Below, piece by piece: positions 1 to 7,124 of a DNA stretch of 9,272 nt (the first letter of the stretch is position 1; each line of letters begins with the position of its first letter). The position numbers were made by a program, and so were the translations under genes. Source of the DNA: an uncultured Oscillospiraceae bacterium (GTDB taxonomy: Bacteria; Bacillota; Clostridia; Oscillospirales; Oscillospiraceae); contig CAAFMG010000002.1 of assembly GCA_900763965.1 (NCBI GenBank), forward strand, positions 1-9,272. Direction: 5' to 3'. The notes under the pieces are model-generated. The model saw only the letters and a program-made list of their open reading frames with translations. It was not told where the DNA came from and made no database searches.

Positions 1-72
1 GAAGTTTTAAAGGATACGCTCTACCAGGGCGGGGCAGATGCAGCGGGCGGGAAACTGCCCTTTTCCTATTGA
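1..72 (+). CDS. C-terminal end of an unidentified protein (partial)
   Basis: Frame 1 is open from the first base and ends in TGA at 70-72, giving a 23-residue tail that begins EVLKDTLYQGG and ends GKLPFSY. The gene starts outside the window. The tail is too short to recognise and has no motif. It lies 58 bases upstream of the next gene on the same strand with no terminator between, so it is probably part of the same operon. The open frame, the spacing and the co-orientation are the only support. It could also be a chance open frame. Confidence 0.5.
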   Translation, partial: EVLKDTLYQGGADAAGGKLPFSY

Positions 73-130
73 CAGACCTGGAGCCAGAGGATACAATGGG
101 ATGTGATTATGGAAACCGGGAGGCGGGAAT

Positions 131-763
131 ATGGGGATTATGCGCTTTGTGTCTGCGCTGCTGGCGGCGGTGTGCGCCGCTGGGGGGATCTATGCTGCCA
201 TGGCGTTTCGGGGTGCGCCGCCGGTGCTGCTGGATCCGCCCCGGCAGGCCCGGGAGCAGGCGGAAGGGCTGATGGATGCCCTTTGCCGGGGGGATTTTGC
301 ATTGGCGGAAACCATGCTCTATGGCAGCTGGGAGCTGGGGCTGGATCGCCAGCCTGCCGACCCGGTGGGGAAGATCCTGTGGAATGCCTATCTGGACAGC
401 CTGGACTACCGGCTCTGCGGAGAGCTGTACGCCGCCGAAACCGGCCTTTTTCAGGACGCAGAGCTTCTGACCCTGGATCTTTCCTCGGTGACCGCCAACC
501 TGAGCCGCCGCTGCCAGCAGCTTTTGCAGCAGGCGGTGGCGGAAGCGGAGGATGTTTCCCAGCTGTACGATGAAAAAAACAACTACCGGGAGGAGCTTGT
601 GATGCAGATCCTGGAAACCGCCGCCGGGCAGGCCCTGCGGGAGGACGGAAACTACATTACCCACACCCTGTCCCTGCACCTGTGCTACAGCGATGGCCGC
701 TGGCTGGTGGCGGCAGATCCTGCCCTGCTGGATGCCATCGGCGGCATGGAGGGCAGAAGATGA
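131..763 (+). CDS. Membrane-anchored or secreted protein of unknown function (210 aa)
   Basis: I do not recognise this protein. Residues 5-25 form one hydrophobic segment (FVSALLAAVCAAGG...), a signal peptide or N-terminal membrane anchor; Cys15 is not in a proper lipobox, so it is not an obvious lipoprotein. The rest is soluble, mostly helical and acidic, and should lie outside the membrane. The last third ends with a strand-rich stretch (LSLHLCYSDGRWLVAADPALLDAI, around residues 180-203). That resembles the closing strand and Trp/Asp turn of small NTF2-like or 'W-x-V' extracellular domains, but this is only a resemblance. The start at 131 is supported by GGAGG at 119-123, seven bases upstream; an in-frame ATG at 140 is the alternative. 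Its TGA overlaps the next start in an ATGA arrangement, so it is translationally coupled to the glycosidase and may act with it at the cell surface. Confidence 0.8.
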   Translation: MGIMRFVSALLAAVCAAGGIYAAMAFRGAPPVLLDPPRQAREQAEGLMDALCRGDFALAETMLYGSWELGLDRQPADPVGKILWNAYLDSLDYRLCGELYAAETGLFQDAELLTLDLSSVTANLSRRCQQLLQQAVAEAEDVSQLYDEKNNYREELVMQILETAAGQALREDGNYITHTLSLHLCYSDGRWLVAADPALLDAIGGMEGRR

Positions 764-1863
764 AAAAGGCACTTTTTGTATTCGCATCCCTGGGGGTGAT
801 CCTGGCCGGTGGGGTGGTGACCATCCTCCTTTTGGGTGCGGCGGCTCTTTCTGCCCCGCCGGAAGGGGAGAAAACCGCCGGAAATGCGGCATTGATGGAT
901 CGCTATGACGGATTTATCACCAATGTCACCAGCGATGCCCTGGAGGGAATTCTGGCCATTGACAAGGTCTACTGGCTTCGGGATGAAGAGCCAGTGGCCC
1001 CCAAGCCCGACCCCAAAAACTACCGGGAGGCCAAATCCTACCGGGAATTGGAGCCGGTACTTTGGCAGGCAGAGTCCCTGCTGGAAGATCAGACGCTGAT
1101 TTTCGGCCCGGATACCCCTGTCCGGGAGGATCACCCCATCACCTGCTACCGGGATGAGACGATTCTGGCCCTGACCTGGCAGGAGATGGACGGCAACGCG
1201 GTGTACACCTTCTCTGAGGTGGTGATCGCCCATCCGTCTCAGTTCCGCCGGTTCCTCTCCGATGGAAAATACGGCTCCGGCAAGCTCTACAAGGCCACGG
1301 AAATGGCCGCCGATGTCCACGCCGTCACCGCCGCCAACGCTGACTACTATGCCTACCGGGGCTATGGCAACATCGTCTACAACGGTCAGGTGAAAATGGC
1401 GGAAAACCGCTATCTGGACACCTGCTATGTAGATGAAAACGGCGATCTGCGGATGCAGGATTATTTTACCATCTACCACTGGGAGGATGTTGCCCGGTTT
1501 GTGGCGGAGAACCGGATCCGGTTCAGCCTGGCCTTCGGCCCCATTCTGATCCGGGAGGGCAAGGTGGTGGCAAAGCACTACTACCCCGTGGGAGAGACGG
1601 AAGCCTACTATTCCCGGGCGGCGCTGTGCCAGGTGGGAAAGCTGCACTATCTGCTGGCCACAGTCAACAGCCGGGGCAAGGATGTGACCCAGTTCTCCAT
1701 CCGTCTGCGGGACATGGGGGTGCAGCAGGCATACGCCCTGGATGGGGGACAGACCTCCACCATCGTCACCGGGGACAAGCTGATGAACCCGGTGGACTAC
1801 GGCGGTGAGCGAAAAACCAGCGACATTATCTATTTTGCAACGGCTGTGCCGGATGGGAGCTGA
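760..1863 (+). CDS. Membrane-anchored phosphodiester glycosidase (NAGPA domain) protein
   Basis: This 367-residue protein has an N-terminal membrane segment (about residues 4-31) after MKK, a linker region, and a C-terminal NAGPA (phosphodiester glycosidase, PF09992-type) domain from about residue 180 to the end. Family marks visible are the YTFSEVVIAHPSQFRRFLSDG lead-in (149-169), YYAYRGYGNIVYNGQV (196-211), FSLAFGPILIREGKVV (255-270), SRAALCQV (285-292), and LDGGQTSTIVTGDKLMNPV (327-345), the equivalent of the LDGGGSST active-site loop. Family members cleave sugar-1-phosphate diester links (human NAGPA uncovers mannose-6-phosphate; bacterial ones are tied to exopolysaccharide or wall polymers). 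The substrate here is unknown. The start at 760 is chosen over the longer upstream frame because GGAGGG (748-753) sits six bases before it, MKK plus a hydrophobic run follows, and ATGA overlaps the previous stop. The next gene follows after two bases. Confidence 0.85.
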   Translation: MKKALFVFASLGVILAGGVVTILLLGAAALSAPPEGEKTAGNAALMDRYDGFITNVTSDALEGILAIDKVYWLRDEEPVAPKPDPKNYREAKSYRELEPVLWQAESLLEDQTLIFGPDTPVREDHPITCYRDETILALTWQEMDGNAVYTFSEVVIAHPSQFRRFLSDGKYGSGKLYKATEMAADVHAVTAANADYYAYRGYGNIVYNGQVKMAENRYLDTCYVDENGDLRMQDYFTIYHWEDVARFVAENRIRFSLAFGPILIREGKVVAKHYYPVGETEAYYSRAALCQVGKLHYLLATVNSRGKDVTQFSIRLRDMGVQQAYALDGGQTSTIVTGDKLMNPVDYGGERKTSDIIYFATAVPDGS

Positions 1864-1865
1864 GG

Positions 1866-2876
1866 ATGGAACAGATCGGATGGATTGCAGGGCATACCTG
1901 CATTTATTGGAGTGCCGTGATCCGGGCGCTGGCAGCGTTGGGGGCGATTTTCGCCTTTCTGGCGGTGTATCCCCGCCGCCGGGCGCAGCTTCTGACCTGC
2001 GCTGTGGGGATCCCTCTGGCACTGGGGCTGTCCCTAATCTTTAGCCGCATGGCCTGCTGGTGGTTCCGCCCGGACAGCTATCCGGATCTGAAAACCGCCC
2101 TGGAATTCTGGAAACCCGGTCAGGGGGCATTGGTGGGGGTCTTTGCCGGATGCCTGTTTTCGGCGCTGCTTTTGCGGCTGGTTTGCCTGACGGATAACCT
2201 TCCGGAGCTGCTGGACGGCATGGCCATAGCCGCGGGCTTTGGGATCGCCCTGGGGCGGCTGGGGGCGTTTTTTAACGATTCCGACCGGGGCATGGTGGTT
2301 CCCCCTCACTGGAGTCTCCCCTGGGCGGACACGGTTATCAATCCTGTCTCCGGCATGGCAGAGTGCCGCCTGGCGGTATTCCTGCTGCAAGCCATGGCAG
2401 CGGGGGGGATTTTCCTGGTGCTTCTGATCCTTCAGCTTCGGCGCAGACCCGGCAGCGGGGGCAGGGAAGGGGATCTGTTCTTTACCTTCCTGCTGCTCTA
2501 TGCTGCATCCCAGGCGGTGCTGGACAGCACCCGATACGATGCCCTGTACTTCCGCAGCAACGGTTTTGTCAGTGTGGTGCAGGTGTTCAGCGTGGTGGCC
2601 CTGGCGGCGGCGGGGGTGTGGTTTACCCCCCGGCCCAGGGGCAAAGGACAGTGGCTGGCCGGAAGTGTGCTTCATGCGGCACGGCTGGGATGCCTGGCTC
2701 TGGCAGGGTACATGGAGTATTATGTCCAGCGCCACGGCGCAAAGGCGGTGCTTTCCTACAGCGTGATGGGGGCAGCCCTTGCCCTTTTTGTGCTTCTGAC
2801 CCTGGGAAGCCGCCCTGTGATGAAAATGGCTAAAATGTTCCGAAAATCATCCAAAAATCAGCCGGACACCATTTGA
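1866..2876 (+). CDS. Divergent Lgt-like (prolipoprotein diacylglyceryl transferase family) membrane protein
   Basis: A 336-residue polytopic membrane protein with about seven to nine hydrophobic segments. Residues 124-142 (GFGIALGRLGAFFNDSDRG) match the Lgt signature GRxGNFxNxExxGR, and 218-240 (VLDSTRYDALYFR...VVQV) match the region holding the second key Lgt arginine, so membership of the family is well supported. Lgt moves diacylglycerol from phosphatidylglycerol to the lipobox cysteine of prelipoproteins. Several residues reported as important in E. coli Lgt look changed by my hand alignment: the signature Asn is Ala134, the signature Glu is Ser139, and the HGG histidine falls at Gln86 (KPGQGALVG). 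Arg131 and Arg223 are kept. It may therefore be a paralogue with another acceptor rather than the housekeeping enzyme. GGGAG at 1855-1859 precedes the ATG by six bases. It starts two bases after the glycosidase stop and ends inside the operon terminator. Confidence 0.75.
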   Translation: MEQIGWIAGHTCIYWSAVIRALAALGAIFAFLAVYPRRRAQLLTCAVGIPLALGLSLIFSRMACWWFRPDSYPDLKTALEFWKPGQGALVGVFAGCLFSALLLRLVCLTDNLPELLDGMAIAAGFGIALGRLGAFFNDSDRGMVVPPHWSLPWADTVINPVSGMAECRLAVFLLQAMAAGGIFLVLLILQLRRRPGSGGREGDLFFTFLLLYAASQAVLDSTRYDALYFRSNGFVSVVQVFSVVALAAAGVWFTPRPRGKGQWLAGSVLHAARLGCLALAGYMEYYVQRHGAKAVLSYSVMGAALALFVLLTLGSRPVMKMAKMFRKSSKNQPDTI

Positions 2877-2890
2877 GGTGCCCGGCTTTT
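2861..2890 (+). terminator. Intrinsic terminator of the envelope operon
   Basis: GCCGG-A-CACC, loop ATTTGA, GGTG-C-CCGGC, then TTTT. The stem is nine base pairs with one A/C mismatch. The TGA of the Lgt-like gene (2874-2876) runs from the loop's last two bases into the right arm, so the terminator overlaps the coding sequence. It separates the first operon from the hydrogenase control region. Confidence 0.85.
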
Positions 2891-3113
2891 CTCATGCTGT
2901 GAAAATTTTGGGATCGTTAAAAAACGGAAATTTTGATAAACAAATATCGGTTATTTGCTATCGAATGGGAAAGAATTCGGTATTTTTCTAGCAAATCAAA
3001 GAATCATGGGCATTTTGCACCAAAGAAACCGGGCGCTTTCGGAAAAGAAATGGCTCTTTTTGGGCAATGCTGACAAAAAACACAAAACCTAAGGGGAATC
3101 CCATGTGCATCCC
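2891..3113. other. AT-rich spacer without a recognisable gene
   Basis: This stretch is clearly richer in A and T than the genes on both sides. I see no open frame with a ribosome binding site; the longest candidate (from an ATG near 3006, 28 codons) lacks one. It holds an 8-bp inverted repeat (ATTTGCTA at 2953-2960 and TAGCAAAT at 2989-2996) 28 bases apart, which may be chance, and several A/T runs. It probably serves as upstream promoter DNA for the hydrogenase operon. Confidence 0.5.
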
Positions 3114-3142
3114 TTGCAAAAAAAGGCGGCTTATGTTAGCAT
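3114..3142 (+). promoter_or_regulatory. Candidate sigma-A promoter of the hydrogenase operon
   Basis: TTGCAA (3114-3119), a 17-base spacer and TAGCAT (3137-3142) preceded by TGT, an extended -10 element. Each hexamer is two bases off consensus, but the spacing and the TG extension help. A start site would fall near 3149, leaving a leader of about 100 bases. An overlapping TATAAC at 3142-3147 is an alternative -10 but lacks a matching -35. Confidence 0.4.
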
Positions 3143-3148
3143 ATAACT

Positions 3149-3167
3149 GTCAAGGAATGCCCTTGAC
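3149..3167. promoter_or_regulatory. Perfect inverted repeat at the predicted transcription start
   Basis: GTCAAGG (3149-3155), five-base spacer AATGC, CCTTGAC (3161-3167). The arms are perfect 7-bp complements. It begins where transcription from the candidate promoter should start, so it may be a repressor operator or a 5'-end mRNA hairpin. It does not match a regulator site I know, including the clostridial Rex consensus. Confidence 0.45.
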
Positions 3168-3186
3168 CATGTTTACCCCGTAATTG

Positions 3187-3205
3187 TTGCCAAATGGCAT
3201 GGCAA
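3187..3205. promoter_or_regulatory. Second inverted repeat in the hydrogenase leader
   Basis: TTGCCA (3187-3192), seven bases, TGGCAA (3200-3205). It has the same 19-bp overall length as the inverted repeat at 3149-3167 but a different sequence. A smaller hairpin, GCCA-AA-TGGC (3189-3198), overlaps it, so two mutually exclusive folds are possible in RNA. It lies 43 bases before the hydrogenase operon start codon. Confidence 0.35.
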
Positions 3206-3247
3206 TAGAGAACGAAACGGTAAATTTCAGGAAAGGTATGATATTGT

Positions 3248-5086
3248 ATGAGCAGACTAGAAGTAAAAATGCCCGCTCAGACTCAGACAGTTGTTGAGCA
3301 GATCTTCAGCAGCATGGAGCGCCGGATTGAAGCAAACCCTCCCGGCCTGTGCCCTGTGGATATGACTCTGAACTTTCTGAATCTGTGCCAGGCACAGACC
3401 TGCGGTAAGTGTGTGCCCTGCCGCGTGGGCCTGCAGCAGCTTTCCAATATGATTCGTCAGGTTTTGGACGGTGAGCCGGATGAGAACATCCTGGATCTGA
3501 TCCGCCAGACCGCTCAGGTCGTGGTGGACACCGCCGACTGCGCCATCGGTATTGATGCCGGTCAGCTGGTGCTCAACGCCCTGATCGCCTTCCATGACGA
3601 TTTTGAGGAGCACGTGAAGAACCACCGCTGCCTGGGCTGCATGGAAGACGCCATCCCCTGCGTGGCAAAGTGTCCCGCCGGTGTGGACATCCCCGGTTAT
3701 GTGGCTCTGGTCAACGAGGGCCACTACGCCGATGCCGTGAAGCTGATCCGCAAGGACAACCCCTTCCCCGTATCCTGCGCCTACATCTGCGAGCATCCCT
3801 GCGAGCAGCGCTGCCGCCGGAACATGGTGGACGGTGCCATCAACATCCGCGGCCTGAAGCGCTTCGCCGTGGATCAGGCCGGTGATGTGGAGCAGCCCGT
3901 CTGCGCCGAAGCCACCGGCAAGACCATTGCCGTTGTGGGCGGCGGCCCCAGCGGTCTGACTGCCGCTTACTACCTGGCACTCATGGGCCACAAGGTGACT
4001 GTGTATGATATGCACAAGAAGCTGGGCGGCATGATGCGCTACGGTATCCCCAGCTACCGCTACCCCAGAGAAAAGCTGGATGAGGAAATCGCCTCCATCC
4101 TGTCCCTGGGCATTGAGGCCCACACCGGGGTGAAGATCGGCGTGGACATCACCTTCGAGGAACTGAAGCAGAAGTTCGATGCCGTTTATGTTGCCATCGG
4201 CGCTCACACCGACAAGAAGGTGGGCATTGAGGGCGAGAACGCCAAGGGCGTTGTCTCCGCCGTGGAGATGCTGGGCAACATCGGTGACGGGAATATGCCC
4301 GACTTCACCGGCAAGAGAGTCGCTGTCATCGGCGGCGGCAACGTGGCCATGGACTGCACCCGCAGCGCCGTCCGTCTGGGTGCCGAGTTCGTCACCTGTG
4401 TCTATCGCCGCCGTCAGGAGGATATGACCGCACAGGCTGAGGAAGTCGAGGGCGCCATTGCAGAGGGTGCTGAGATGCTGACCCTCCATGCACCTCTGAA
4501 GATCGAAGCAGACGAGAACGGCAATGTGGCTGCCCTGTGGGCACAGCCCCAGATCATCGGCGAGATCGACAAGGCCGGCCGTCCCCGTCCCAACACCGCA
4601 TCCGTGGATCCTCTGCGTATCCCTGCCGAAGTGGTCATCGTGGCCATCGGCCAGGGCATCGAGAGCAATCTGTTTGAGGCCGACGGCCTGAAGACCAAGC
4701 GCGGCGGCACCATCATTGCCGAAGATTCCACCAAGGTTCCCAGCCTGGATGGTGTGTTCTCCGGCGGCGACTGCGTCACCGGCCCCGCAACCGTCATCCG
4801 CGCCATTGCTGCCGGTAAGACCGCTGCTGCCAACATTGACGAATACTTAGGCTTTAACCATGAGATCAAGGTGGACGTTGAGATCCCCGTGCCTCAGTGT
4901 GCCGATCTCAACCCCAGAGGCCGTGTGAACTGCCGTGAGCGTGCCGCCGAGGAGCGCAAGAAGGACTTCGGCTGCATGGAGCACTGCATGACCTGTGAGG
5001 AGGCCACCAAGGAGTCCTCCCGCTGCCTGCGCTGTGACCACTTTGGCTATGGAATCTTCAAGGGAGGACGTGTGGAAAAATGGTAA
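3248..5086 (+). CDS. NAD(P)H-dependent FAD/Fe-S oxidoreductase (NuoF-type cluster domain + GltD/NfnB-like), hydrogenase partner
   Basis: A 612-residue electron-transfer subunit. Residues 40-115 form the C-terminal [4Fe-4S] domain of NuoF (CGKCVPCR: Cys52, 55, 58, with Cys98), without the NuoF FMN/NADH fold. Residues 125-210 are a GltD/dihydropyrimidine-dehydrogenase-type Fe-S domain (Cys128, 131, 138, 142; Cys177, 181, 185, 189). Then come the FAD Rossmann site GGGPSG (231-236), the nucleotide site IGGGNVA (361-367) followed by YRRR (386-389), basic residues that suggest NADPH in GltD relatives, and the FAD-closing motif GVFSGGDCVTGPATVIRAI (502-520). A Cys-rich tail adds Cys562, 576, 580, 583, 593 and 596. 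Its gene overlaps hydA by seven bases, so the two products are probably made together as one cytoplasmic complex passing electrons between NAD(P)H and the hydrogenase. AGGAAAGG (3229-3236) lies 11 bases before the ATG, a little far. Whether it bifurcates electrons as NfnAB does is inference. Confidence 0.9.
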   Translation: MSRLEVKMPAQTQTVVEQIFSSMERRIEANPPGLCPVDMTLNFLNLCQAQTCGKCVPCRVGLQQLSNMIRQVLDGEPDENILDLIRQTAQVVVDTADCAIGIDAGQLVLNALIAFHDDFEEHVKNHRCLGCMEDAIPCVAKCPAGVDIPGYVALVNEGHYADAVKLIRKDNPFPVSCAYICEHPCEQRCRRNMVDGAINIRGLKRFAVDQAGDVEQPVCAEATGKTIAVVGGGPSGLTAAYYLALMGHKVTVYDMHKKLGGMMRYGIPSYRYPREKLDEEIASILSLGIEAHTGVKIGVDITFEELKQKFDAVYVAIGAHTDKKVGIEGENAKGVVSAVEMLGNIGDGNMPDFTGKRVAVIGGGNVAMDCTRSAVRLGAEFVTCVYRRRQEDMTAQAEEVEGAIAEGAEMLTLHAPLKIEADENGNVAALWAQPQIIGEIDKAGRPRPNTASVDPLRIPAEVVIVAIGQGIESNLFEADGLKTKRGGTIIAEDSTKVPSLDGVFSGGDCVTGPATVIRAIAAGKTAAANIDEYLGFNHEIKVDVEIPVPQCADLNPRGRVNCRERAAEERKKDFGCMEHCMTCEEATKESSRCLRCDHFGYGIFKGGRVEKW

Positions 5087-6798
5087 ATTTCAAAATTGAT
5101 GGCCGCGAACTGACTGCGCCCAAGGGTACAACGATCCTGGAGGCCGCCGAGAAGGCCGGTATCCCCATCCCCCATCTGTGCTTCCTCAAGGGCGTAAATG
5201 AAATCGGCGCCTGCCGTATGTGCGTTGTGGAGATCGAGGGCACCAACCGTCTGGTTCCCTCCTGCGATACCACCATCGTTGAGGGCATGGTGATTCACAC
5301 CAACACCCCTCGTGTCCGCCAGGCCAGAAGAGTCAATATGCACCTGCTGCTGTCCCAGCACCGTTCCGAGTGCACCTCCTGCATCCGCAGCGGCAACTGT
5401 GAATTGCAGACCATGGCCCACGACCTGAACGTTCACGTTCAGCCCTATGAGGTCAAGCCTGAGCGCTACACCATCGACGTTGACAACCCCATCATCCGGG
5501 ATGCCTCCAAGTGCATCAAGTGTATGCGCTGTGTCCAGGTCTGTGACAAGATCCAGGGTATGCACGTTTGGGACGTGGCCGGTACCGGCGGACGCACCAC
5601 CGTGGACGTGAGCCTGAACCGGAAGCTGAAGGACACCGACTGCGTATTCTGCGGCCAGTGTGTCACCCACTGCCCCACCGGCGCACTGACCGCCCGGGAC
5701 GACACCAGTGAAGTTCTGAAGGCCCTGGCCGATCCTGAGATCACCACCGTTGTGCAGGTGGCTCCCGCCGTCCGTTCCGCATGGGCCGAAGCTTTTGATC
5801 TGCCCGCCGAGCAGGCAACCACCGGCCGTATGGTGGCAGCCCTGAAGGCCATTGGCTTTGACTATGTCTTTGACACCAATTTCAGTGCCGACCTGACCAT
5901 CATGGAAGAAGGCAGTGAGTTCCTGGATCGGTTCACCCACGCCGACAAGTATCCCTGGCCCATGTTCACCTCCTGCTGCCCCGGCTGGGTCAGCTTCATC
6001 AAGAGCCAGTTCCCCGACTACGTTCCCAACCTGTCCTCTGCCAAGTCTCCCCAGCAGATGTTCGGCCCCGTGGCCAAGAGCTACTTTGCCGAGAAGATGG
6101 GCATCGACCCCAAAAAGATGTTCGTTATCTCCGTTATGCCCTGCTCTGCCAAGAAAGCAGAAAAGGAGCTGCCCGGCATGAACTCCGCCTGCGGCGATCC
6201 CGATGTGGACGTGGTTCTGACCACCCGTGAAATGACCCGTCTGTTCCGTCTGGATATGCTGGTTCCCACCGAACTGGAAGAGAAGGAATTCGACAGCCCC
6301 CTGGGCACCGGCACCGGCGCAGCCGTCATCTTCGGCGCAACCGGCGGCGTTATGGACGCAGCCCTGCGTTCTGCCTACTATCTGGTCACCGGCCAGAACC
6401 CCGATCCGGACGCCTTCTATGAAGTCCGGGGCTGCAAGCCCTGGAAGGAAGCCACCTTCTCCATCCCCGGCGCAGGCACTGTGAAGGTTGCCGTTGTCAG
6501 CGGCCTGGCCAACACCAGAGCCCTGATGGAAGCCATTGACAACAAGGAAGTGGACTACCACTTCGTCGAGGTCATGGCCTGTCCCGGCGGCTGCGCAGGC
6601 GGCGGCGGACAGCCCATCCACGAGGGCAAGGAAATGGCAGCCGTCCGCGGCGACAAGCTGTGGAACCTGGATGCCAGAGCCGCCATCCGCTTCTCCCACG
6701 AGAACCCCGATGTGCTGGATCTGTACAAGGACTACCTGGGCAAGCCCAACAGCCACAGAGCCCACGAGCTGCTGCACGTGGATCACCTGGCAAAGTAA
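5080..6798 (+). CDS. hydA: [FeFe]-hydrogenase catalytic subunit, multi-cluster type
   Basis: A 572-residue protein, close to the length of Clostridium pasteurianum hydrogenase I (CpI), that reversibly makes H2 from protons and electrons. The layout is a [2Fe-2S] plant-type domain (Cys34, 45, 48, 62), the His-Cys3 [4Fe-4S] site (His94, Cys98, 101, 107), two ferredoxin-type [4Fe-4S] clusters (Cys145, 148, 151, 155; Cys188, 191, 194, 198), and the H-cluster domain. The three H-cluster motifs are intact: TSCCPGW (Cys299, Cys300), MPCSAKK (Cys355) and EVMACPGGCAGGGGQP (Cys501, Cys505). Residues matching the CpI proton path also appear kept (Glu277, Glu280, Cys299, Ser319), so the enzyme should be active once HydE/F/G, not encoded here, mature it. 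ATG overlaps the partner's TAA; GGGAGG at 5062-5067 lies 12 bases upstream. Its neighbour makes it a 'glutamate synthase-linked' type (group A2 in HydDB terms, from memory). Confidence 0.95.
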   Translation: MVNFKIDGRELTAPKGTTILEAAEKAGIPIPHLCFLKGVNEIGACRMCVVEIEGTNRLVPSCDTTIVEGMVIHTNTPRVRQARRVNMHLLLSQHRSECTSCIRSGNCELQTMAHDLNVHVQPYEVKPERYTIDVDNPIIRDASKCIKCMRCVQVCDKIQGMHVWDVAGTGGRTTVDVSLNRKLKDTDCVFCGQCVTHCPTGALTARDDTSEVLKALADPEITTVVQVAPAVRSAWAEAFDLPAEQATTGRMVAALKAIGFDYVFDTNFSADLTIMEEGSEFLDRFTHADKYPWPMFTSCCPGWVSFIKSQFPDYVPNLSSAKSPQQMFGPVAKSYFAEKMGIDPKKMFVISVMPCSAKKAEKELPGMNSACGDPDVDVVLTTREMTRLFRLDMLVPTELEEKEFDSPLGTGTGAAVIFGATGGVMDAALRSAYYLVTGQNPDPDAFYEVRGCKPWKEATFSIPGAGTVKVAVVSGLANTRALMEAIDNKEVDYHFVEVMACPGGCAGGGGQPIHEGKEMAAVRGDKLWNLDARAAIRFSHENPDVLDLYKDYLGKPNSHRAHELLHVDHLAK

Positions 6799-6815
6799 TT
6801 CCATAGATAGCATTT

Positions 6816-6848
6816 TACCGCCCCTGCGAAAGCAGGGGCGGTATTTTT
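6816..6848 (+). terminator. Intrinsic terminator of the hydrogenase operon
   Basis: TACCGCCCCTGC, tetraloop GAAA, GCAGGGGCGGTA, then TTTTT. The stem is a perfect 12-bp match capped by a stable GNRA-type loop, 17 bases after the hydA stop. It should be very efficient. Confidence 0.95.
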
Positions 6849-6871
6849 GATGCGGAAATTTCGTAGCGTTC

Positions 6872-7124
6872 GTAGGGGTGGTGCGCCTCGCAGCGAATCA
6901 AAATTAAATGATCGCCGGGGGTGATCACTCCATAATTCAACGGCTATTAGCCGCCCGGTTGTTTCCCCGTGGGGGAAACAACGTCGGCGCAAAGCGCCGA
7001 CAATGCAATATCGAACATTATACGGTGAAATTCGGCGGTATTATGTCGAAACATGGTATATTGCGGCACGTTGTGCCGCGCGATTCCCACGAGGAATCGC
7101 CGGGCGGATGATATCCGCCCCTAC
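6872..7124. repeat. MITE-like composite repeat with GTAGGGG ends
   Basis: The unit starts GTAGGGGTGG (6872-6881) and ends CCGCCCCTAC (7115-7124), a 10-bp terminal inverted repeat with one mismatch. The match extends outward by GCGTTC/GAACGC to 16 bp (15 of 16). It encodes no plausible protein. Inside is a chain of short hairpins: 6909-6927 (8 bp, loop GGG), 6941-6953 (5 bp, ATT), 6958-6982 (11 bp, GTG), 6983-7001 (8 bp, AAA), 7015-7046 (imperfect), 7063-7079 (7 bp, GTT), 7080-7100 (8 bp, five-base loop) and 7102-7120 (8 bp, GAT). The first 78 bases recur at 9195-9272. No target duplication is visible, so whether it is a mobile unit or a mosaic of smaller REP-like repeats is open. Confidence 0.55.
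6954..7016 (+). repeat. Direct repeat copy A (two adjoining hairpins)
   Basis: Starts CCCGGTTGTTTCCCC and ends ATCGAAC. It contains an 11-bp stem with loop GTG (6958-6982) directly followed by an 8-bp stem with loop AAA (6983-7001). It matches 7205-7265 nearly throughout, differing mainly in the length of the first stem and in AATAT versus ACCAT near the end. Confidence 0.85.

Noticed and set aside
2933..2948. Rex-type redox operator (TTTG-ATAAA-CAAA) upstream of the hydrogenase
   Set aside because: Only four bases per arm match and the site is far from the candidate promoter. It does not fit the recalled clostridial Rex consensus.
3006..3092. 28-codon open frame in the AT-rich spacer
   Set aside because: No ribosome binding site, no hydrophobic or other feature, and a length expected by chance.
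5047..6813. 588-residue open frame on the minus strand opposite hydA
   Set aside because: It is a mirror of a GC-rich coding strand: rich in Gly, His, Val and Asp with no domain pattern, and fully antisense to a certain gene. The 410-residue frame opposite the flavoprotein (3257-4489) is the same artefact.
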